From positions 1 to 64,000 of IMG/VR virus record IMGVR_UViG_3300025789_000026: a DNA stretch of 64,000 nt; one strand, given 5' to 3'. The position numbers and the translations under genes were made by a program. This document shows positions 43,243 through 51,986 of the stretch, piece after piece. The DNA comes from a virus. Every line of letters begins with the position of its first letter. Position 1 is the first letter of the stretch. Below the pieces are notes generated by a model. It was not told where the DNA came from and made no database searches. It saw nothing but the letters and a program-made list of their open reading frames with translations.

Positions 43243-44151
43243 TTGCAAAACCCTTTTAAAAATATAAAATCATATACCAAACCCAAAAGTAACAATATTG
43301 CGGTATGTTCTGTTTTTTTTAATGCTGGTAATTTTACTAAAACAATAATGAATAATCTATATGTGGATAATCTTCTTAAAAAAAGTGAAATACCTCATTA
43401 TATGATTGAATTAATTTATCCAAATCAAAAACCAACATTTATTGAAAGTGAATTTGTATTTCACGTTAAATCTAATTCATACATGTTTCATAAAGAAAAT
43501 TTATTTAACATTTTAGTAAATAATTTACCTAAGCACATAAACAAGATTGTTTGTTTGGATGGTGATGTTATTTTTGAGAATAAAGATTGGATAAATGATG
43601 TTGATAGCGAATTAGATAAATATGATGTTGTAGTACCGTATCATGATGGTTGTAATTTAGACCCTTATTTTGATAAGGTCTTATTTCATGCTAAAACGCT
43701 TTTAGATATTAGATATGATACTGATGATGGTCCATTTTGTTCTGGTTATGCAATAGCATTCAGACGTAGTTTTTTTGAAACTATAGGTATGTATGAATAT
43801 GCTATTTTCGGTGGTGGGGATAAGATGAACTTAGTTAATTATATAAGACGACCAATAATGATTAATTCATTTAATTCAACAAAAAAAGATGATTATATTC
43901 AAAAACTAAAGTCCTTAAATTTAACATATTCTTATTTAGGTGGTATAGTCTATCATTTATATCATGGTAACGCTTTAGATAGAAAGTATTTAGATAGACA
44001 TGTACTTTTACAAGGTTTACAATTAGACACTGAAATTACAAAAAATGCTGATGGTGTTTTAGAATTTGTAAACCCACAGAAATATAATAAAATAATGTAT
44101 GATTATTTCATTGGAAGAAATGAAGATTATATAGACCCAAATTTACTTTAA
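43243..44151 (+). CDS. GT-A fold glycosyltransferase
   Basis: A 302-residue protein with the GT-A signature. 'IAVCSVFFNAGNFTKTIMNNLYVDNLL' is the first strand and helix, the metal-binding DxD is in 'IVCLDGDVIFENKDW', and 'DDGPFCSGYAIAFRRSFFETIGMYEYAIFGGGDKM' is the acceptor-side loop with the 'GGGD' equivalent of the usual GxED. Translation begins at a TTG abutting the previous gene's TAA; there is no ATG in frame for 30 codons. It is tightly coupled to the GT9-like gene before it and lies 1 base before the sulfotransferase. Confidence 0.75.
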   Translation: MQNPFKNIKSYTKPKSNNIAVCSVFFNAGNFTKTIMNNLYVDNLLKKSEIPHYMIELIYPNQKPTFIESEFVFHVKSNSYMFHKENLFNILVNNLPKHINKIVCLDGDVIFENKDWINDVDSELDKYDVVVPYHDGCNLDPYFDKVLFHAKTLLDIRYDTDDGPFCSGYAIAFRRSFFETIGMYEYAIFGGGDKMNLVNYIRRPIMINSFNSTKKDDYIQKLKSLNLTYSYLGGIVYHLYHGNALDRKYLDRHVLLQGLQLDTEITKNADGVLEFVNPQKYNKIMYDYFIGRNEDYIDPNLL

Positions 44152-44152
44152 T

Positions 44153-44971
44153 ATGATAGAACAAATATTTTATCAGAGTTCAATGCCTCGTGCGGGTTCA
44201 ACTCTATTACAAAACATTTTAGCACAAAATCCAGATATATACGCGACACCAACATCTGGTGTTCTTGAATTAATTTTTGCTGCTAGAGGTAATTACACCT
44301 CATCACCTGAGTTTAAAGCACAAGACCCTGAATTGATGAAATCAGGATTCCTTAACTTTTGTAAAGAAGGTATGTATGGATTTTATAATGGGATTACGGA
44401 TAAAAAGTATGTTATCGATAAGAGTAGAGGGTGGGGAATTCATTATGATTTTTTAAACCTTATACATGGTAACCCAAAGATTATATGTATGGTTAGGGAC
44501 CCTAGGGATATATTTACATCAATGGAAAAAAACTTTAGAAAAGCTAGTGATAAAGCAAGTCCGTTGGTTGATTGGAGTAAAATGCAAGGAACAACGACAC
44601 CTAAGCGTATTGATATGTGGGTTCAAAATCCACCAGTTGGTATGGCATTTGAACGTTTAGGTGAAATGATTAGAATGGGTATTGATAGTAAAATTCATTT
44701 TGTAAGATTTGAAGACTTGTGTCTTTATCCAGAACAAACTCTAGGTAAGATATATGCTTATTTAGATATTCCATATTTTAAACATGATTTTGATAATATC
44801 GAACAAATAACAAAAGAAGATGATGAAGTTTATGGTGTGTATGGTGACCATACTATCAGAACAACACTTGAACCAGTTACATCTAAAGCTAAGGAAATTC
44901 TAGGTAAGGATGTTTGTGATTGGATAATGAATAATTATAAATGGTATAACGATAAATTTAGATACAAATGA
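44153..44971 (+). CDS. PAPS-dependent sulfotransferase
   Basis: A 272-residue protein. The 5'-phosphosulfate-binding loop 'SSMPRAGSTLLQNIL' is at residues 9-23, and the 3'-phosphate-binding motif 'CMVRDPRDIFTSMEKNFRKASDK' starts near residue 112 with the conserved Arg and a Ser. Later come 'VRFEDLCLYPEQTLGKIYAYLDIPY', the family's 'YEdL...P...l..i..fL' element, and a His (in 'GDHTIRTT') that may contact the acceptor. It transfers sulfate from PAPS to a hydroxyl or amine acceptor, here probably a glycan made by the adjacent glycosyltransferases, or a protein. It overlaps the APS kinase gene as ATGA, so the two are made together. Confidence 0.85.
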   Translation: MIEQIFYQSSMPRAGSTLLQNILAQNPDIYATPTSGVLELIFAARGNYTSSPEFKAQDPELMKSGFLNFCKEGMYGFYNGITDKKYVIDKSRGWGIHYDFLNLIHGNPKIICMVRDPRDIFTSMEKNFRKASDKASPLVDWSKMQGTTTPKRIDMWVQNPPVGMAFERLGEMIRMGIDSKIHFVRFEDLCLYPEQTLGKIYAYLDIPYFKHDFDNIEQITKEDDEVYGVYGDHTIRTTLEPVTSKAKEILGKDVCDWIMNNYKWYNDKFRYK

Positions 44972-45396
44972 TAATTTGGTTAACTGGCCAGCCAAGTTCT
45001 GGTAAAACAACAATAGGAAAGGAGTTATTAAAAAGAAAAGAATTTAGTAACGCATTTTTAATTGATGGTGATAAATTAAGGGAATTATTCAATAATCAAG
45101 ACTATTCTGAAAAAGGTAGAAGAGAAAATATTGAATTAGCTCAGAATTTAGCTTACTACATTAATGATAATTTTAAAACGGTTATCGTTGCAATGGTATC
45201 CCCATACAGGGACCAAAGAGAACGTTTTAAGGAAAAAATGGGTGAAGATATTAAAGAATATTATATACATACAAGTGAAATTAGAGGTAGGGAAAACTTC
45301 CATGTAAGTGATTATGAACCACCATTATTTAATTTTATAGATATCGATACAACAGCAAAAACACCTGAAGAGTCATCAAAATTAATATCAATTTAA
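44968..45396 (+). CDS. cysC: adenylylsulfate (APS) kinase, short form
   Basis: 142 residues with the P-loop 'GQPSSGKTT' (7-15), the APS-binding 'DGDKLRELFN' (33-42), 'DYSEKGRRENI' (45-55, equivalent to 'FS..DR.ENI' of CysC) and 'AMVSPYRDQRERF' (equivalent to 'SPYR.DR'). The C-terminal 'DYEPPLFNFIDIDTTAKTPEES' corresponds to 'YE.P..pel.ldT'. It phosphorylates APS to PAPS, the donor for the overlapping sulfotransferase gene. It is about 50 residues shorter than bacterial CysC because the lid and loop region ('PLE..E.RDPKGLY...') is replaced by a compact segment. The ATP-sulfurylase step must come from the host. Confidence 0.85.
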   Translation: MIIWLTGQPSSGKTTIGKELLKRKEFSNAFLIDGDKLRELFNNQDYSEKGRRENIELAQNLAYYINDNFKTVIVAMVSPYRDQRERFKEKMGEDIKEYYIHTSEIRGRENFHVSDYEPPLFNFIDIDTTAKTPEESSKLISI

Positions 45397-45443
45397 AGAT
45401 ATTTTAAACATTTCTAAGAATAACTTATTTTTCTGTTTTTTTT

Positions 45444-45459
45444 GAATATTTATTAATAA
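45444..45459 (+). promoter_or_regulatory. late-type promoter motif before the tail sheath gene
   Basis: GAATATTTATTAATAA, 26 bases before the ATG. Confidence 0.5.
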
Positions 45460-45485
45460 CAATAATTAAATTAAAAAAAAACAAT

Positions 45486-48400
45486 ATGGCAAATCAAGTA
45501 TTCGTTAGTCCAGGTGTTTACACTTCAGAATTAGACCTAACATATGTAACCCGTCAAGTAGGTGTTACAACATTAGGGTTGGTCGGTGAAACAACAAAAG
45601 GACCAGCTTTTCAACCAATTTTCATTAGTGATTATGGTGGCTTCCAAACATTTTTTGGGGGGTTAGATAATACATTAGTAAATGGACCAGATGGTAATGG
45701 TGCTCCATTGTATGAGTTACCATACATTGCAAAATCTTACTTATCTCAATCAAATCAGTTATTCGTAACAAGGATATTGGGTCTTTCTGGATACCATGCT
45801 GGTTTAGCTTGGGGTATCACGCTTAGTGCGGCATTAGACCCGACAACAACTGGTACATCATATGTTTCAACTTATACAGCAAATTATACAGTTACTACTG
45901 GTGATACTCTTTATAGTATCCAAACAACTGATAGTAATTTAAATGCTTATTATCAACAAAACCCATCAGCATTTAGCTTTTTGGCTGGTGCAACTACTGG
46001 GCAAAGCTATACAATATACATACCACAAGTTAAAAATGGTCTTATATTTAGTGGTGGTTATATTACATTTAATATTATTTCTGCCAGTGTTACACCATTT
46101 ATTACTGCTGGTACAGTAACAAATATTTACCCAAATTCTGGTTCATCAACTTTATTAACTTATAAACTTACAACAGGTGGTACTCTTACTTCAATTGTAT
46201 CTACTGATTCATTTGTTAATCAAGTTTATACCGCAACACCTAGTTATTTTAATTTATTTATTACAGCAGCAACTGGTACAGCACAAAATATACTAATACC
46301 ACAAACATCAGATGGTACAACATTCTATGGTGGTAATATTAATTCAAAAGTTCTTTCAACTGGTTATACAGATGCATCAATACCTGTTTCAGCAAGTTCA
46401 CCAACTAATTTTACATATACTGCGTCATCAAATAGTAATGTTCTTTATGGTATAACATCTACTGATTCATTTGTTAATCAAATTTATGCTGCTAGTGCAA
46501 GTAGTTTTAATTTCTTAACTGGTGCTACAATTGGTACACAACAAATTTTAACTGAACCAACATTATTATATGGTGGTAATAACTATAGTGGTGGTTATAT
46601 AACAATTAATGTTGCTACAACTGGTTACTCTAGTAGCATATTAACTGGTAATTCTATATCACAATTTTTTGGTACATATTCAGCAAGTACTGGAAATACA
46701 CTTTATTCAACAACAGCAACTGCTGGTGGTGGTGCTAACGCATATAATCAATATTATCAACAAAATCCATCAGCATTTACCTTTATAGCTAGTGGTGTTA
46801 GTCAAACAATACAAACCCCAAATGTTTATAACGGTATTCTTTATAGTTACAATACATTAGCTATTACACCATATGCAACTGGTTATACAAATGGTGGTAA
46901 TATAACAGCTGTTGGTAATGCAAATATATACCCAGATACTAGTGGTAATGCTCTATTCTCATATACAGCTTCAACCACAGCAAATACACTTAGTAGTTTT
47001 GTATCAACGGATGCAATAACAAATCAAATTTATGCTGCTAGTGCAAGTAACTTTAACTTCTTAACTGGTGCTACATTAAATTCAACTGGTTCTTTAGCTA
47101 CAGCTTATGCTCCAAACGGAATTAATTTTAATTATAGTGGTATTAATTATAATATTAATGTATTAAATTATACAACACCAGTAACAAGTGCTATAACTTC
47201 TGGATATACCGCTGTATATTCAGCTAGTACTAATGGTATACTTTATTCTACATATAGTCTTAATAATTCAATATATAACTTAGTTTACGCTGCTAATCCA
47301 GTTCCTTTTTACTTCTTAGCAACAGCTAATACTGGTGCAACAAGTAATATTGCTATAACACGCACACAAATTGGTGCTTACTTTAGTGGTGGTAATGTAA
47401 GTGTAAATGTACTTTCAACTGGTTTTACAAGTCCATCTAGTGTAAATACAGCTGGAACAGTTGGTGTTGGAAGTAATTACATAACAAATTTAAATGGTGT
47501 TGTATCTTCTTACGCATTGACTAATGTATATGGTAACCCAAATTATGTTACTTATTTTAGTGGTTCAGTATCACCTTCAGCGTTTACTTTCTTAAATACT
47601 GCTAGTACTGGTACTATAACTGGTCCAACATCAAATAACGGTGCTTACTTTACTGGTGGTAGTATTGCAGTAAGTGTACTTTCAACAGGTTATACAAACC
47701 CATCTAGTTTAACAGCATCTACTTCAGTATTTAATGGTACATTCTCTGCAACAACTGGTGGTACACTTAATACAACAAGTGCAACTGGTGGTGCTGGTTC
47801 AGGTTTATATAACTCAGCTTATGCGGCTACACCAAGTGCATTTAACTTCTTAGCAACTGGTGGTACTTATTCAGTTGTAAATGCGCCATCATCGTCTAAC
47901 GGTGCTAATTTTACTAGTGCAAATACTGTAACAATAGTTGCTTTTGCAACTGGTTATACAAACCCATCTAGTGCAACAACAGCAACTACACAGTTTACTG
48001 GTGTATACTCAGCAAGTACTGGTAATACTCTTTATTCAACAAGTGCAGTTGGTGCTGGTTCAGGTTTATATAACTCAACTTATGCAACTACACCAAGTGC
48101 GTTTAACTTCTTAACTGGTGGTACAGGTGGAATTGTAACAATAGGTCAATCATCAAATGGTATTAACTATAGTAGTGGTACACTTAATTTAAGTGTTCTT
48201 TCAACTGGTTATACAAACCCATCAAGTGGTACAACTGTTAGTACATCAGCTTATACAGCAACGTTCTCGGCTAATTCAAGTAATTTACTTTACACAACTA
48301 GTGGTTCAACACCATTGTATAATAGTACATATAGTGTAAATCCTAATATATTTAACGTAATATCTTCAACAGCTACAGGTACAACAGTTAACTTAGCAAC

Positions 48401-51400
48401 AACTTACACACCAAATGGTATTAATTATAGTGGTGCAAATATTAGCGCATATATAGTTTCGACTGGTTATACAAGTCCATCTAGTGCAACTACAATTAGT
48501 TCATTTACTGGTACTTACGCAGTTAATTTAGGAAACCACACAATTATTAGTACACCAACATTTAGTACACCAATTGCTAATCAAATATATTCAACATACT
48601 CAGCTAGTAGCTTTGGTTTTATATATTCAGCAAATAACAATTCTAGTTATGTTGTAAATGTACCTCAAACACAAGTTGGTGCGGTTGCTACTAGTGGAAA
48701 TATGTTAACAACAATTAATAGTATAACACCATCTGGTTCATTTACAAACCCATTATTTAATTATACTGGTAATACGTTTACGTATACGGCTAACTCAAGT
48801 AATGGTAATATTGTTGCTATAAATATTCCAGCGTCTAATTCTGGTACAACATTTTTCTACAATTATGGTCCTTACTATTTTAATGGTTTTGGTCTTTTAT
48901 CTCCAGGTCAATCATTAACACTTAATTATAATATTGATTGGTTACAATATAGCCCTAACTATACTAGTTACATGGACATTTATATGCTTTCACAAAACTA
49001 TGTGGTAACGCAAACTGGTACAACTGGTCAATATATTACAGGTACAACAAGTGGTTTCACTAATGGTTATGCGATTGCTTATAATAACATTACTGTTGGT
49101 GTTGGTGGGAATACGACTATAAATACTACATTATATAATATTACTGGTACAACAACTGGTTTAACTGTAAGTACTACAGGTTATTATCAATCTGTAACTG
49201 GTTCTACTAGTGGTTTAACAACAGTTAACTCTGGTATTTACCAATCAATTACTGGTTCAACAAGTGGTACAAGTAGAACTAATTCTGGTTCATATCAAAG
49301 TATTCAATATAATATGACTGGTACTAGTAGTGTTAACACTGGTATTTACCAATCAATTACTGGTTCAACAAGTGGTACAACTATAATTAGTGGTGGTGTT
49401 TATACTTTACTAATTGGTTCAACAAGTGGTACAAGTCAATCATACACTGGTAATTACCAATCAATTACTGGTTCTACAAGTGGTATTACAACACAATATA
49501 GTGGTTATTATCAAAACTTAACTGGTACAACAAATAATGTCACATTAACATATAATGGTTTCTATAGTAGTATTACTGGTTCTACAAGTGGTAGTAGCTA
49601 TACTTACTATGGTGATAATGCTGGTGATTTAACTGGTTTAACAACTGGTATAAGTTACGCTTATACTGGTAGTGGTTATTCGGATGTTGAAGGAAAGATA
49701 ATAGCACTTTTACGTTCTAGGGCTACGGTTGACGTATCAACTCAATTACCAACATTCCAAATTGCTAATGTAACTGATATTAACTTTAGTTCAACTGCAA
49801 CTGGTGCAACAAAAAATCCTTTAGGTATATTTAATTTGACTGGTACATCTGTAACGCAAGGTATATTTAATTATGAACTTTCATTTGATGTTACTAAAAA
49901 AGATTACGTTCCTAGAGCATTAGGTAGAATGGCTTTTGATAAAAAGACATCAGTATTCGTTGAGGAATTTTACGGTAATGTATTTACTAATGACTTTAAT
50001 GAAGGTAAAATTTATGGTATTAACCAAAGTTTAATTAATTACTCTTCACCAGGTGAATTTGGTCCATTTGATAACTATTTACAACAATATCAATCTGCTG
50101 TTACCCCATATGTGGTATCGGAAGTTAAGGGTAACCAAGTTATTAGATTATTTAGATTCTGGACAATATCAGATGGTAATATGGCTAATATGGAAATTAA
50201 AGTTTCAATTGCTAATATTAGACCTGATACTCAAGAATTTGATGTACAAATTAGAGATTATAACGATACAGATGCTAGACCTAAAATCCTAGAAGCTTAT
50301 AGTCGTTGTAATTTAGACCCAACTTCAAATAATTACATTGGTCAATTAATTGGTACATATGATGGTGCTTATGCGTCAAAATCTTCTTACGTACTTGTTG
50401 AATTAGATGTGAACTCAGATACAACTGATGCTTTCCCAGCTGGTTTTGTTGGGTACCCAGTAAGAGATTACCAAACTAGTGGTAATGATAGTGTATTAAC
50501 ACCAGATATTATGTATTATAAGGCTTACGGTACATATGATAACCCACGTAAATTCTATTTAGGTTTAAATGATACTGTTGGTATCGATACAGACTTCTTT
50601 GATTACAAAGGTTTACCAATAAAAGGTTTAGAATATAGCGAATGGACTGGACTTACACCAGGTTATCACATGGATATTAATGCTAGTGCGGTAACAATTG
50701 CTGATATTGCTGAATACATAAATGGTGGTTCTGGAGCGACTTATAACCCAATATTTAAATTTGATACTGGTGACGCACCATTCCAAAGTGAAGCTGGTGT
50801 TCAAGGTACGCCATACGCAAACTTATATGCTCGTAAATTTACACTTGTACCTTATGGTGGTTTCGATGGTTGGGACATTTATAGAACAAGAAGAACGAAC
50901 TTGGACACTTACGATATTAAGGGTAAGGGTGGTCAAACTGGTTTAAGTTATGGAGCATTTTCTAAGTATCCTCTTCAAGATGGTTCAGAAGGTCTTACAT
51001 CAGATTACTACGCATATTTAGAAGGTATTTGGACATTTATAAATCCTGAAGCTGTTAATATAAATGTGTTTGCAACACCAGGTATTGATACTTTCGATAA
51101 CCAATCATTGGTTAACCAAACTATTGAAATGGTTGAGAATAACAGAGCTGACTCATTGTACATAGTTACAACACCAGATTCTGATTCTACTGGTACTCCA
51201 TTGACGGTTTCAAATGTGGTTGATGAGCTTAATGGTAATTTTGATAGTAACTATACAGCAACGTATTGGCCTTGGGTTCAAATATTTGATTCTGAAAACA
51301 CAACATACATATATGTTCCACCAACAAGAGATGTTGTAAGAAATATCGCTTTAACTGATAACATTTCATTCCCATGGTTTGCTGTGGCTGGTGTTAACAG

Positions 51401-51866
51401 AGGTTCGGTAGATTGTATTAAAGCTAGAGTTAAATTAACGCAAACAGATAGGGATACACTTTATGAAAATAGAATTAATCCTATCGCAACATTTGCTTCA
51501 AATGGTGTTAATATCTGGGGTAATAAAACACTTCAAGTTGCTGATACTTATCTTAATAGAATCAACATTAGAAGACTTTTATTACAAGCAAGAAAACTTA
51601 TTTCTGCTGTTTCAATCAGATTGTTGTTCGAACAAAATGATGCTGTGGTTAGAAATCAATTCTTATCACTTGTTAACCCAATATTGGATAACATTAGAAG
51701 CGAAAGAGGTCTTTCTGATTTTAGAGTTGTGTTAAATAATAGCCCAGAAGATTTTGATAATAATCAATTAACTGGTCAAATATTCCTTAAACCAACAACA
51801 GCGTTAGAATTCATTCAAATTCAATTTGTTATACTTCCATCAGGTGCATCATTTGATAACATTTAA
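45486..51866 (+). CDS. tail sheath protein with giant repeat insertion
   Basis: A 2126-residue contractile sheath subunit. Residues 1 to about 115 ('VFVSPGVYTSELDLTYVTRQVGVTTLGLVGETTKGPAF', 'SQSNQLFVTRILGLSGYHAGLAWGIT') and about 1400-2126 ('VEGKIIALLRSRATVDV', 'KNPLGIFNLTG', 'DYVPRALGRMAFDKK', 'FVILPSGASFDNI') are normal T4/gp18-like sheath and together have the usual size of about 850 residues. Between them lie about 1280 Thr/Ser/Asn/Gly-rich residues in two repeat families. Sheath domains are known to accept surface insertions, but one longer than the protein itself is exceptional. It would cover the tail in a dense coat and offers many hydroxyls for glycosylation. Confidence 0.92.
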   Translation: MANQVFVSPGVYTSELDLTYVTRQVGVTTLGLVGETTKGPAFQPIFISDYGGFQTFFGGLDNTLVNGPDGNGAPLYELPYIAKSYLSQSNQLFVTRILGLSGYHAGLAWGITLSAALDPTTTGTSYVSTYTANYTVTTGDTLYSIQTTDSNLNAYYQQNPSAFSFLAGATTGQSYTIYIPQVKNGLIFSGGYITFNIISASVTPFITAGTVTNIYPNSGSSTLLTYKLTTGGTLTSIVSTDSFVNQVYTATPSYFNLFITAATGTAQNILIPQTSDGTTFYGGNINSKVLSTGYTDASIPVSASSPTNFTYTASSNSNVLYGITSTDSFVNQIYAASASSFNFLTGATIGTQQILTEPTLLYGGNNYSGGYITINVATTGYSSSILTGNSISQFFGTYSASTGNTLYSTTATAGGGANAYNQYYQQNPSAFTFIASGVSQTIQTPNVYNGILYSYNTLAITPYATGYTNGGNITAVGNANIYPDTSGNALFSYTASTTANTLSSFVSTDAITNQIYAASASNFNFLTGATLNSTGSLATAYAPNGINFNYSGINYNINVLNYTTPVTSAITSGYTAVYSASTNGILYSTYSLNNSIYNLVYAANPVPFYFLATANTGATSNIAITRTQIGAYFSGGNVSVNVLSTGFTSPSSVNTAGTVGVGSNYITNLNGVVSSYALTNVYGNPNYVTYFSGSVSPSAFTFLNTASTGTITGPTSNNGAYFTGGSIAVSVLSTGYTNPSSLTASTSVFNGTFSATTGGTLNTTSATGGAGSGLYNSAYAATPSAFNFLATGGTYSVVNAPSSSNGANFTSANTVTIVAFATGYTNPSSATTATTQFTGVYSASTGNTLYSTSAVGAGSGLYNSTYATTPSAFNFLTGGTGGIVTIGQSSNGINYSSGTLNLSVLSTGYTNPSSGTTVSTSAYTATFSANSSNLLYTTSGSTPLYNSTYSVNPNIFNVISSTATGTTVNLATTYTPNGINYSGANISAYIVSTGYTSPSSATTISSFTGTYAVNLGNHTIISTPTFSTPIANQIYSTYSASSFGFIYSANNNSSYVVNVPQTQVGAVATSGNMLTTINSITPSGSFTNPLFNYTGNTFTYTANSSNGNIVAINIPASNSGTTFFYNYGPYYFNGFGLLSPGQSLTLNYNIDWLQYSPNYTSYMDIYMLSQNYVVTQTGTTGQYITGTTSGFTNGYAIAYNNITVGVGGNTTINTTLYNITGTTTGLTVSTTGYYQSVTGSTSGLTTVNSGIYQSITGSTSGTSRTNSGSYQSIQYNMTGTSSVNTGIYQSITGSTSGTTIISGGVYTLLIGSTSGTSQSYTGNYQSITGSTSGITTQYSGYYQNLTGTTNNVTLTYNGFYSSITGSTSGSSYTYYGDNAGDLTGLTTGISYAYTGSGYSDVEGKIIALLRSRATVDVSTQLPTFQIANVTDINFSSTATGATKNPLGIFNLTGTSVTQGIFNYELSFDVTKKDYVPRALGRMAFDKKTSVFVEEFYGNVFTNDFNEGKIYGINQSLINYSSPGEFGPFDNYLQQYQSAVTPYVVSEVKGNQVIRLFRFWTISDGNMANMEIKVSIANIRPDTQEFDVQIRDYNDTDARPKILEAYSRCNLDPTSNNYIGQLIGTYDGAYASKSSYVLVELDVNSDTTDAFPAGFVGYPVRDYQTSGNDSVLTPDIMYYKAYGTYDNPRKFYLGLNDTVGIDTDFFDYKGLPIKGLEYSEWTGLTPGYHMDINASAVTIADIAEYINGGSGATYNPIFKFDTGDAPFQSEAGVQGTPYANLYARKFTLVPYGGFDGWDIYRTRRTNLDTYDIKGKGGQTGLSYGAFSKYPLQDGSEGLTSDYYAYLEGIWTFINPEAVNINVFATPGIDTFDNQSLVNQTIEMVENNRADSLYIVTTPDSDSTGTPLTVSNVVDELNGNFDSNYTATYWPWVQIFDSENTTYIYVPPTRDVVRNIALTDNISFPWFAVAGVNRGSVDCIKARVKLTQTDRDTLYENRINPIATFASNGVNIWGNKTLQVADTYLNRINIRRLLLQARKLISAVSIRLLFEQNDAVVRNQFLSLVNPILDNIRSERGLSDFRVVLNNSPEDFDNNQLTGQIFLKPTTALEFIQIQFVILPSGASFDNI
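45840..48755 (+). repeat. about 11 repeats of about 85 residues in the sheath insertion
   Basis: Each unit has the order 'YSASTGNTLYST', '..Y..NPSAFNFL(T/A)GAT', 'NGI.YSGG.I...VLSTGYTNPSS'. The units are clearly related but diverged in sequence, so the tract is not a simple assembly or slippage product. DNA identity is highest in the last few units, around 47650-48250. Confidence 0.88.
49010..49680 (+). repeat. about 11 repeats of about 18-20 residues in the sheath insertion
   Basis: The units read 'GIYQSITGSTSGTS' with a 4-6 residue variable link. The core TCAATTACTGGTTCAACAAG is reused almost unchanged. A second repeat family therefore follows the first within the same insertion. Confidence 0.88.
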
Positions 51867-51889
51867 TTAGCACAATAAATTAATTTTAA

Positions 51890-51919
51890 AAAAAGGAGAC
51901 AAATATTTGTCTCCTTTTT
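51890..51919 (+). terminator. intrinsic terminator of the sheath gene
   Basis: A perfect 30-base palindrome (arms AAAAAGGAGACAAAT and complement) followed by more T. Its right arm contains the TTTG -33 box of the next promoter. Confidence 0.85.
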
Positions 51920-51937
51920 GTTTTTTTAGTATATTTG
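51906..51937 (+). promoter_or_regulatory. Bacteroidota-type promoter of the VSR endonuclease gene
   Basis: TTTG at 51906-51909, exactly 20 bases, then TATATTTG at 51930-51937. It overlaps the sheath terminator hairpin. Confidence 0.78.
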
Positions 51938-51986
51938 TAATATTTATTTGTAGATAAACATTTGTTAGTATAAAAAATATATAACC

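Noticed and set aside
45840-49680. Sheath repeat region as an assembly artefact or an intein
   Set aside because: The units are diverged from one another and keep one frame for about 3.8 kb. There are no splicing-block or endonuclease motifs. Copy number should still be confirmed with long reads.
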